Source: Actinomycetota bacterium (GTDB lineage Bacteria; Actinomycetota; Actinomycetes; Nanopelagicales; Nanopelagicaceae). From it: a stretch of 7,400 bases of DNA. A program made the translations under genes and the position numbers. Location of the stretch: positions 1 to 7,400 of the forward strand of contig CANGVO010000046.1 in the NCBI GenBank assembly GCA_947457445.1, in the 5' to 3' direction. The notes below the pieces were generated by a model. That model saw only the letters and a list, made by a program, of their open reading frames with translations. It ran no database searches and was not told where the DNA came from. Shown piece after piece: positions 1 through 5,903 of this stretch; positions within the stretch are counted from its first letter, which is position 1, and each line of letters begins with the position of its first letter.

Positions 1-573
1 ACCATTCATTGCTCGCTGAACACCAACGATTGACCCTGCAAATAAACCGAAAATGACTGCCATTAGCGAGAGATTGTTGGCTTCGATCCGGTCAAGTACT
101 GAGATTAAAACTGCAACGACAGTAACGCCAGCGGCTGCAACTCTTCGAGCGGTGATCTTCTTTTTTCCGCCGCCAGTCATTCCGATTCGGTCGACCAGCA
201 GGGAAGCAGCAGTTTGTCCGGCAATCGAGGCTACGGAATAAATTGCAACACCGATTATCGGAACAATTTGAGTTTGCACCGCCACAAAACTGCCACCAAG
301 CATTCCCGCAAACAGCGTCCAGATTGGAATCTCTTTACGCTTTACCGCGCCGCGAAGATTTCTGATCCCGTTCTTGATCGCCGGGTTGAAGGCTGAAATA
401 ACAGAAATAACAATCAAACCGGATCCAAAAGAAATGAGCGCCGCTTCAATTGGGTTGCCGATCCGAAGTGAAAGTTCTCCATTTGCCCGGGCTTGCAAGG
501 CGATCATCATTCCCGAGATCGCGGCGAGAAAATCTAAGCGGGAATTACCTTTTTTAATTGGCGTTGAATTCAC
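1..573 (-). CDS. DUF606/YdcZ-type DMT-superfamily membrane transporter, partial (C-terminus beyond window)
   Basis: This minus-strand frame is open from a GTG at 571-573 to the left window edge, giving 191 residues with no stop. The protein is strongly hydrophobic, with about six likely membrane segments (residues ~13-28, 42-62, 84-104, 106-127, 144-162, 168-188). The opening ALQARANGELS (residues 25-35) followed by GNPIEAALISFGSG, and later IYSVASIAGQTAASLLVDRIG, match what I know of the DUF606/YdcZ family in the drug/metabolite transporter superfamily. At 179-191 the pattern AGSIVGVQRAMNG resembles the start of the first repeat (GMMIALQARANGE), so this is probably the long two-repeat form of about 300 residues rather than the ~150-residue single-repeat form. 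The GTG overlaps the last base of the upstream yqhA-like stop (TAGTG), which suggests translational coupling. Substrate is unknown. The family call is fairly secure; the exact start is less so, since it is a GTG with no clear Shine-Dalgarno. Confidence 0.85.
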   Translation of the reverse strand, partial: MNSTPIKKGNSRLDFLAAISGMMIALQARANGELSLRIGNPIEAALISFGSGLIVISVISAFNPAIKNGIRNLRGAVKRKEIPIWTLFAGMLGGSFVAVQTQIVPIIGVAIYSVASIAGQTAASLLVDRIGMTGGGKKKITARRVAAAGVTVVAVLISVLDRIEANNLSLMAVIFGLFAGSIVGVQRAMNG

Positions 574-1103
574 TATGGGTGCGTGCCGTGGAACTCGCGC
601 TTATCTGCGATCCAATCCATAAGCGCAAATAAAACTCCTGAAATAACGAAGGTCAAGTGGATTGCAATTCTCCAAATAGTTCCTTCCCCAACTTCAGCCT
701 CTCCGGAAAGCCCGATAAAGTCTTTCAAGAGTTCGATTACTGAGATTGCAACAAGTGAACCGATTAATTTTATTTTTAGGCCACTGAAATCAATTGTTCC
801 CATCCAATGCGGGCGATCTTTTGATTCAGTTGCGATATCAATTCGTGAAACAAAGTTTTCGTATCCAGCAAAAATCACCATCAGGATTAAGTTTGCTAAA
901 AGCGTTAGATCTAATAGCGCTAACAGCGAGAGCGTAAATTCACTGGCTGTCATATCTGCAGTTTTTTCCGCAAGGTGCCAGAACTCGACTACAAATCGAT
1001 AGGCCAAGAGGATAAGTGCACCAACAAGCCCAAGATAGAGCGGAGCCAATAAGAAGCGACTGCGGAAAAGAACGGACTCAATTGCATGCGAAATTTTGCT
1101 CAT
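573..1103 (-). CDS. YqhA / UPF0114 (TIGR00645) family inner membrane protein
   Basis: This is a 176-residue protein; E. coli YqhA is of similar length (~164). Four membrane segments are visible at about residues 18-38, 60-79, 111-128 and 146-164. Family hallmarks are present: SRFLLAPLYLGL near residues 15-26, the GYENFVSR loop at 80-87 after the second segment, and WMGTIDFSGLKIKL at 100-113. The function of the family is not firmly established, so no reaction is assigned. The gene lies 14 bp downstream of the ABC-F stop codon, and its own stop overlaps the DUF606 start by one base, so the three genes are probably one transcript. The ATG at 1101-1103 has no clear Shine-Dalgarno in the AT-rich 14-bp gap. 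The C-terminal tail is short and polar (ADKREFHGTHP). Confidence 0.88.
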   Translation of the reverse strand: MSKISHAIESVLFRSRFLLAPLYLGLVGALILLAYRFVVEFWHLAEKTADMTASEFTLSLLALLDLTLLANLILMVIFAGYENFVSRIDIATESKDRPHWMGTIDFSGLKIKLIGSLVAISVIELLKDFIGLSGEAEVGEGTIWRIAIHLTFVISGVLFALMDWIADKREFHGTHP

Positions 1104-1117
1104 GGAAATATTTTAAC

Positions 1118-2887
1118 TCATTGCTCAAGCAGAAGCGTAACTTCGAGCCATTCTTCCTCGCGGGAGTTCAGTTCAATTCGCTGGGATTCGAGTTCTGCAG
1201 TAACTCGGGTTAACTCTGTCGGATCAAAGGCCGCCGTGGTCTGTTCTTTCTCGAGTTCTAGAATTCGGTTATTTGCCTTCTCTATCTGTCTTTCCAGTCG
1301 CGCTAAATCTTTCTTATACTGACGTTGTTCAGCCGCAGATGAAACTGACTTACTCTTCTCTTCAGTACTCGATTCTTTGATCGAATCGGCTCGTTGCTCT
1401 AGATATTGATCAACACCGCGCGGTAAATCACGAAGGGCGTTATCTCCTAATAAGCCGACGAAACGATCGCAAACTCTTTCAAGGAAATATCGATCGTGAG
1501 AAATCACAACCAACGTTCCGCCGTAGCTATCAAGCAGATCTTCGAGTTCGGTAAGTGTTTCAATGTCAAAATCATTCGTGGGTTCATCCAAAAGCAAAAC
1601 ATTTGGTGAATCCATTAATAATCGAGTTAATTGCAACCTTCTCTTTTCGCCTCCAGAAAGGTCGCCAACTGGTGTCCACTGTGAATCTTTGTCAAAGCCA
1701 AGGCGTTCGCAAAGCTGAGATGCGGAAAGAGATTTGCCGTTACCTAATTCAATATGTGCTGCAACTTTTTCAACGGCTTCAAGTACCCGCCACTGTGGGT
1801 TTAACTCATCCAAGTGCTGAGTTAGAAATGCCGCTTTCACCGTAACGCCAGTAACTAACTTGCCAGCAAATGGTTGAATTTCTCCCGCCAAGGTGCGCAT
1901 TAGCGTCGTTTTACCAGCGCCGTTAATTCCAACAATTCCAATGCGATCCCCAGGTCCAACATTCCAATATAGATCGTCAATTAACTCTTTATCACCTGCA
2001 CGCACTTGCAGATGATGTGCCTCATAGACAGTATTTCCAAGACGGTTACGCGCAAACTTTAATAGTTCACCTTGATCACGCGGAGCAGGTTCTTCTGCAA
2101 TCAATACATTTGCGGCATCCACTCGAAATTTAGGCTTGGTAGTACGCGCTGGTGCACCGCGGCGTAGCCAAGCAAGTTCCTTGCGAATTAAATTATTTCT
2201 TCGGGCATCCATCGCACTTGCTTGGCGTGCACGCTCGGCTTTTGCTAATACAAATGCCGAATAACCACCGTCATATTCTTCAACTTTGCCACCAACGACC
2301 TCCCAAGTTCGGTCGGTAACGGCATCCAAGAACCAACGATCGTGTGTAATAACTAGGACGGCGAGTGATTTGCGATTGCTTAAGTGCGTGGCCAGCCAAG
2401 CAACCCCTTCAACATCTAAGTGGTTAGTTGGTTCATCCAAGAGAATCAGGTCTAAATCATCGATTAACAACTTCGCTAAACCAACACGTCTTTTTTCACC
2501 ACCGGATAAAGTTGCGAAAGTTCTTTCAAATAAATGGTCATCGAAACCACCAAATAAACCTATGAAAACTTCACGTATTCCGGCATCACTTGCCCATTCG
2601 TGTTTTGCTTTATCGCCCAAAACAACATCTCCCACTGTCAAGTTGGGATTTGCCTTATCTACTTGTGAAAGCAATCCTATTTTTACAGAGTTAGATTTTG
2701 TTACACGCCCTTGATCGGGACTTTCAACGGCGGCAATTATTTTCATTAAAGTACTTTTGCCAGATCCATTTCGACCGACTATTCCAATGCGATCACCTTC
2801 AGATACGCCTAAAGAAACTCTTTCGAGCAGCGCTCTGATATCAAAGGCTTTACTGACCTCTTCGATATTCACAAGATTGCGCGCCAC
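1118..2887 (-). CDS. ABC-F family ATPase, Uup-like (duplicated ATP-binding domains, C-terminal coiled coil)
   Basis: This 589-residue protein has two ABC ATPase domains and no membrane segment, so it is a soluble ABC-F protein and not a transporter. Domain 1 has Walker A GRNGSGKS (38-45), signature LSGGEKRR (127-134), Walker B plus catalytic Glu LILLDE (147-152) and switch His182. Domain 2 has GINGAGKT (320-327), LSGGEKRR (410-417), VLLLDE (430-435) and His464. Both catalytic glutamates are kept (152 and 435). The inter-domain linker (~215-270) is basic, with WLRRGAPARTTK, which is typical of Uup-type proteins. Residues ~518-589 form a charged coiled coil like the Uup C-terminal domain. Family members act on ribosomes in translation, and Uup has also been linked to DNA-branch processing; resistance ABC-Fs exist, but nothing here singles this out as one. 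The start is GTG at 2885-2887 with no upstream in-frame ATG nearby. It is first in a run with the YqhA and DUF606 genes and diverges from kynU across 24 bp. Confidence 0.93.
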   Translation of the reverse strand: MARNLVNIEEVSKAFDIRALLERVSLGVSEGDRIGIVGRNGSGKSTLMKIIAAVESPDQGRVTKSNSVKIGLLSQVDKANPNLTVGDVVLGDKAKHEWASDAGIREVFIGLFGGFDDHLFERTFATLSGGEKRRVGLAKLLIDDLDLILLDEPTNHLDVEGVAWLATHLSNRKSLAVLVITHDRWFLDAVTDRTWEVVGGKVEEYDGGYSAFVLAKAERARQASAMDARRNNLIRKELAWLRRGAPARTTKPKFRVDAANVLIAEEPAPRDQGELLKFARNRLGNTVYEAHHLQVRAGDKELIDDLYWNVGPGDRIGIVGINGAGKTTLMRTLAGEIQPFAGKLVTGVTVKAAFLTQHLDELNPQWRVLEAVEKVAAHIELGNGKSLSASQLCERLGFDKDSQWTPVGDLSGGEKRRLQLTRLLMDSPNVLLLDEPTNDFDIETLTELEDLLDSYGGTLVVISHDRYFLERVCDRFVGLLGDNALRDLPRGVDQYLEQRADSIKESSTEEKSKSVSSAAEQRQYKKDLARLERQIEKANNRILELEKEQTTAAFDPTELTRVTAELESQRIELNSREEEWLEVTLLLEQ

Positions 2888-2911
2888 GATGGGAGAGCGT
2901 ACCTTTCAACT
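2877..2911 (+). promoter_or_regulatory. Candidate leaderless promoter of kynU-kynA
   Basis: TTGCGC (2877-2882) and TACCTT (2900-2905) are separated by exactly 17 bases, and the A of the kynU ATG lies 7 bases after the -10. This predicts transcription starting at the start codon itself (leaderless). The -35 lies inside the 5' end of the divergent ABC-F gene. A GGGAGAG at 2891-2897 is 14 bases from the ATG, too far to be a convincing ribosome binding site, which also favours a leaderless start. The -35 shares only TTG with the consensus. Confidence 0.4.
2888..2901 (-). promoter_or_regulatory. Candidate -10 of the ABC-F operon, near-leaderless
   Basis: On the minus strand TACGCT (plus 2896-2901) fits the actinobacterial TANNNT -10 pattern and ends 8 bases before the GTG at 2887, so the transcript would have a leader of only a base or two. 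No good -35 is visible at the usual spacing. The hexamer overlaps the candidate kynU -10 by two bases (2900-2901). This is sequence reading only, and a six-base match is weak evidence. Confidence 0.35.
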
Positions 2912-4186
2912 ATGAAAGCCACTGACCGTCAATTCGCACTAGACCTAGATTCTCGTGATCCACTGGCACGATTTCGCTCACAATTTGTGGTTAGTGATCC
3001 AAATATCTGTTATTTAGATGGCAATTCTTTAGGTCGACTTCCTCTCGCGACGATTGATGCGGTTAATTCTTTTATGAAAAATGAATGGGGTCCTGAAGTT
3101 GTAACTGGATGGGGCCACTGGGTAGACGAAGCTCAGCCAACGGGTGACCTGATTGGTCGTTCAACTCTCGGAGCCGCTGCAGGTCAAGTCCTAGCATGCG
3201 ACACCACATCAGTTAATTTCTATCAACTGGCACTTGCGGCCATAAATGCCAGACCTGGTCGTAAAACAATAATTACAGACGCCGCGAACTTTCCGACAGA
3301 TCGTTACATTCTCGATGGGATTGCTAAGCAACTGGGTCTCAACCTGGTAATTATCGATAATGAAACTCCAGGGTCTGCAGAAAACGAGAGAATCACAACA
3401 GAAATTCTTGCACCGTATTTAAACGATGATGTCGCGCTCGTTACCTTGGAAGTTATTCAATACCGTTCGGGTGCTCGTAATGACATCAAGGCGCTGACTG
3501 AATTAACGCGCAAACATGGAGCGCTTATGTTGTGGGATGCCAGCCATGCTGTCGGTGCGATTGAGATGGATTTCGATAAGAATGGCGTCGATATTGCAGT
3601 TGGCTGTACATATAAATATGGAAACTCTGGACCGGGTTCACCTGCATGGTTATATGTAAATAAGAAAATTCAGAAAGAACTTCAGGTACCGATTCAAGGT
3701 TGGTTCTCACAAGGTGATCAGTTTGCAATGGGTCCTAAATTTGAAAAAGCCGAAGGAATTCGGGGATTTCAAATCGCAAGTCCATCACTGATTGGATTGC
3801 GTTGCATTAAAACTGCATTCGGCATGATTGAGGAAGCTGGAATCGGAGCGATCTCCGAAAAAGCCGCAATTGGTACCGAGATGATGATTCAACTCTATGA
3901 CGCGTGGCTCGCTGATCTTGGATTCACTCTATTGACGTCTCGTAACCCACAAGAACGTGGTGGACATATTTCACTCGGCCATCCGGATGCTGCGCGAATT
4001 TGTGTAGCGCTGCGCGAATTTGCAGATGTAATTCCGGACTATAGAACTCCTAATTCAATTCGATTAGCAATTGCTCCGCTACCAACTTCATACGTTGAAG
4101 TATGGGATGGTTTCGCGCGAATTCGTGATCTTGTTTCTTCGCGTCAATACGAGAAAATTGAGAAGACAGATTCGAGAGTCACATGA
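2912..4186 (+). CDS. kynU: Kynureninase (EC 3.7.1.3)
   Basis: This 424-residue PLP enzyme (fold type I) cleaves L-kynurenine to anthranilate plus L-alanine, or 3-hydroxykynurenine to 3-hydroxyanthranilate. The length fits bacterial kynureninases (~415-425). The N-terminus (ALDLDSRDPLARFRSQF, then YLDGNSLGRLP) is typical. The Schiff-base lysine is Lys235 in AVGCTYKYGNSGPGSPAWLY, preceded by Tyr234. Asp209 in LWDASHAVGA is the expected partner of the PLP ring nitrogen. Late motifs ERGGHISLGHPDA and the C-terminal PNSIRLAIAPLPTSYVEVWD are also family hallmarks. From memory of Pseudomonas fluorescens numbering (Lys227, Asp201, Gly281/Thr282) there is a constant offset of 8, putting Ala289/Ser290 at the specificity-linked pair. 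Small residues there look more like the kynurenine-preferring bacterial enzymes, which is inference. The ATG at 2912 fits the family N-terminus. The stop overlaps the kynA start by ATGA. Confidence 0.96.
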   Translation: MKATDRQFALDLDSRDPLARFRSQFVVSDPNICYLDGNSLGRLPLATIDAVNSFMKNEWGPEVVTGWGHWVDEAQPTGDLIGRSTLGAAAGQVLACDTTSVNFYQLALAAINARPGRKTIITDAANFPTDRYILDGIAKQLGLNLVIIDNETPGSAENERITTEILAPYLNDDVALVTLEVIQYRSGARNDIKALTELTRKHGALMLWDASHAVGAIEMDFDKNGVDIAVGCTYKYGNSGPGSPAWLYVNKKIQKELQVPIQGWFSQGDQFAMGPKFEKAEGIRGFQIASPSLIGLRCIKTAFGMIEEAGIGAISEKAAIGTEMMIQLYDAWLADLGFTLLTSRNPQERGGHISLGHPDAARICVALREFADVIPDYRTPNSIRLAIAPLPTSYVEVWDGFARIRDLVSSRQYEKIEKTDSRVT

Positions 4187-4980
4187 GCGAATCGGATTTC
4201 GATCCAGCACTCACCTACACTTCTTACCTAGCAATTGATGGTCTGCTTAGCCTTCAAAAGCCTTTATCTGAAGGGCCCGAACATGATGAAATGTTGTTCA
4301 TCATCATTCATCAAAGCTACGAACTTTGGTTCAAACAATTAATCCACGAATTTAGCGCAGCCGCTAAATCTCTCGAGTCAGGAGATACCCACCGATCACT
4401 TGCCTTGTTGGGTCGCATCCGCACAATTCTTAAAGTATGTGTCACGCAGGTAGATATTTTAGAAACTATGACTCCCCTGCAATTCAACGCTTTCCGCGGT
4501 TATCTGTCGTCATCCAGCGGCTTTCAATCCGCTCAGTTTAGAAAAGTTGAAGCACTTCTGGGTCGACGCGATTCAAAAATGGCATCTCATCTACCTCAAG
4601 AAGTGCAGGCTGAAATCAAGGAAATTTCCTCTCGTAACTCGATTTGGGATTCGACTCTTGCTTATTTAGATAAGCGCGGCCACAAGATTCCAGCAGAAGT
4701 TTTGAATAGGGATAAATCGACGCATTACCAATCTGATCCGCGTGTTATCGAAGCACTTCTTGCCGTGCACCGTAACGATCCGGAATCTGCCATGGTTTGC
4801 GAAAGGCTGATGGATATCGATGAAGGTTTACAAGAATGGCGCTATCGCCACGTGAAAATGGTGGAGCGAACAATCGGCCAGAAAGTCGGCACCGGCGGAT
4901 CAGATGGCGTTAAGTATTTAGCAAGTACTTTGTTTAATCCAGTGTTTAAAGATCTCTGGGATATTCGCTCTCAGTTTTAA
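4183..4980 (+). CDS. kynA: Tryptophan 2,3-dioxygenase (EC 1.13.11.11)
   Basis: This 265-residue cytosolic haem enzyme inserts O2 across the indole C2-C3 bond of L-tryptophan to form N-formylkynurenine, the first step of the kynurenine pathway. Family blocks are intact: LTYTSYLAIDGLLSLQKPLS near the N-terminus, HDEMLFIIIHQSYELWFKQ with active-site His43, FRGYLSSSSGFQSAQFR with substrate carboxylate-binding Arg105, and WRYRHVKMVERTIGQKVGTGGSDG with haem-ligand His223 and Thr237. Compared with the Xanthomonas enzyme (His55, Arg117, His240, Thr254, from memory) the offsets are 12, 12, 17 and 17, so it is simply slightly shorter and nothing catalytic is missing. The ATG sits inside the ATGA overlap with kynU, with a weak GAGAG four bases upstream (4174-4178), implying translational coupling. 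Its stop overlaps that of the convergent nitroreductase gene. Confidence 0.97.
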   Translation: MSESDFDPALTYTSYLAIDGLLSLQKPLSEGPEHDEMLFIIIHQSYELWFKQLIHEFSAAAKSLESGDTHRSLALLGRIRTILKVCVTQVDILETMTPLQFNAFRGYLSSSSGFQSAQFRKVEALLGRRDSKMASHLPQEVQAEIKEISSRNSIWDSTLAYLDKRGHKIPAEVLNRDKSTHYQSDPRVIEALLAVHRNDPESAMVCERLMDIDEGLQEWRYRHVKMVERTIGQKVGTGGSDGVKYLASTLFNPVFKDLWDIRSQF

Positions 4981-5549
4981 AGTGGTAAACCTTTAACAAC
5001 AATTTCAGAAAGTGGCCTGCGAACACGCGGCGCTAGTTCTCGTTCTGCAGCAGGACCCTCTAGTTTTTCTGGAACATCTTGCTTGCCGATCGCAACAACA
5101 ACGATCGGAATCAAATCTGCGTCCATCTCTAATATTGTTGAGCTGGCAGCTCGTTCAAAACCGGTCATCTGATGAGCAACAAAACCACGGTTATGAACTT
5201 CGAAAACCAATTGCGAGACCGCTAAACCGCAGTCATATTGATAGTCAGCATGGATAGTTCCATCATCTTTTGTAGTCTTTGCAGCAACGGTGATTAACAC
5301 TGATGCGTTCTTTGCCCAAGACTGATTAAATGGCGCGAGAGTTGAAAGCGTTGCACTAAACGTTGAATCTCCGTTTCGCCCAACGAAGAATCTCCAGGGC
5401 TGACCATTAAAAGCCGACGGTGCCCAGCGCGCAGCTTCCAATGCAGCGACAAGATCTTCATCTGTAAACGGGGCTGCTGGATCTAGAGAGCGAGGACTGC
5501 GTCGCGTAGCAATAATTTCGTGAACTGGTTGTGATGTCTGCGCTCTCAT
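4977..5549 (-). CDS. Nitroreductase-family FMN oxidoreductase
   Basis: This 190-residue protein matches the nitroreductase (FMN-dependent NAD(P)H oxidoreductase) family in length and motifs. RRSPRSLD (16-23) is the N-terminal FMN phosphate-binding motif. WAPSAFNGQPWRFFV (42-56) is the second flavin-binding block, and the C-terminal RRPLSEIVVKG is common in this subgroup. The central YDCGLAVSQLVFEVHNRGFVAHQMTGF (105-131) matches the helix and loop after the flavin site. Members act as dimers and reduce nitro compounds, quinones or enones; the natural substrate cannot be read from the sequence. There is no signal peptide, so it is probably cytosolic. It is the last gene of a minus-strand run, 24 bp after the PGPGW gene, so it may be co-transcribed, although its own promoter is possible. 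No functional link to the convergent kyn genes is evident. Confidence 0.92.
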   Translation of the reverse strand: MRAQTSQPVHEIIATRRSPRSLDPAAPFTDEDLVAALEAARWAPSAFNGQPWRFFVGRNGDSTFSATLSTLAPFNQSWAKNASVLITVAAKTTKDDGTIHADYQYDCGLAVSQLVFEVHNRGFVAHQMTGFERAASSTILEMDADLIPIVVVAIGKQDVPEKLEGPAAERELAPRVRRPLSEIVVKGLPL

Positions 5550-5563
5550 AAGGGCTGACAGTA
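5550..5563 (-). promoter_or_regulatory. Possible internal -10 for the nitroreductase gene
   Basis: In the 24-bp gap upstream of the nitroreductase ATG the minus strand carries TACTGT (5558-5563), a TANNNT match ending 8 bases before the start codon. No recognisable -35 is visible and no Shine-Dalgarno is seen. It could give a nearly leaderless transcript, but read-through from the upstream gene explains expression equally well. Confidence 0.2.
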
Positions 5564-5573
5564 GTGCTCTTAG

Positions 5574-5903
5574 TTAAATCTTTCCTGCTGAATGCAGAAA
5601 CAAGATAACTAAAATTGAAACCACTGCACCAATTGCAACCAATGCCAGCTGTGCCCACTTGGGTATCCCCGCTTTGTCCGCAGCCTTTTGCGCATATGTG
5701 CGAGTGTGAACCATCACGCGTGCGGCCCAAGCAAACTCAGTTGCCAAAATTCCGAGACCCGCCAGAAGAATTAATATTCCTGGACCCGGACCAACTAATG
5801 CAACTGCTCCAAAAACGGTTATCAATCCACCAATTGCGCCAATGATGACGCGCCAAACCAAACGACCTATCGGCGTTTTCTTAAACCAAGTTCTTATCTT
5901 CAT
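5574..5903 (-). CDS. PGPGW / TIGR02611-like small membrane protein
   Basis: This 109-residue protein has a basic N-terminus (KIRTWFKKTPIGR), hydrophobic segments at about 16-36, 42-57 and 84-104, and a central LVGPGPGILILLAGLGILATEFAWA block (36-60). That block matches the putative transmembrane PGPGW domain and the TIGR02611 family that I know mainly from Actinobacteria. The tryptophan that usually follows PGPG is isoleucine here (Ile43), while the downstream G-L-A/G-I-L-A-T-E-F-W pattern is kept. The function of the family is unknown. The ATG overlaps the stop codon of the upstream glycosyltransferase (ATGA), so the two are probably translated in a coupled way. A possible Shine-Dalgarno, GAGGTGAT, lies inside the end of the glycosyltransferase gene. 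Confidence 0.85.
   Translation of the reverse strand: MKIRTWFKKTPIGRLVWRVIIGAIGGLITVFGAVALVGPGPGILILLAGLGILATEFAWAARVMVHTRTYAQKAADKAGIPKWAQLALVAIGAVVSILVILFLHSAGKI

Noticed and set aside
583..1002. Plus-strand open frame of 139 codons opposite the yqhA-like gene
   Set aside because: It is antisense to a gene with clear UPF0114 motifs, and its translation is Ser/Ile-rich with no recognisable domain, as expected of a shadow frame.
2286..2714. Plus-strand open frame of 142 codons opposite the first ATPase domain
   Set aside because: It lies wholly within a conserved ABC-F coding region and has no family resemblance; its composition fits the reverse complement of the real gene.
1118..2887. ABC transporter ATPase partnered with the neighbouring membrane proteins
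   Set aside because: Two fused ATPase domains with a basic linker and coiled-coil tail are the ABC-F architecture, and neither neighbour resembles an ABC permease.
2891..2897. GGGAGAG as ribosome binding site for kynU
   Set aside because: It is 14 bases from the ATG, beyond normal spacing, and it lies directly upstream of the candidate -10, so it would not be in the predicted transcript.
5458..5730. Minus-strand 90-codon frame bridging the nitroreductase and PGPGW genes
   Set aside because: It overlaps the ends of two well-supported genes in another frame and has no coherent hydrophobic or domain pattern.
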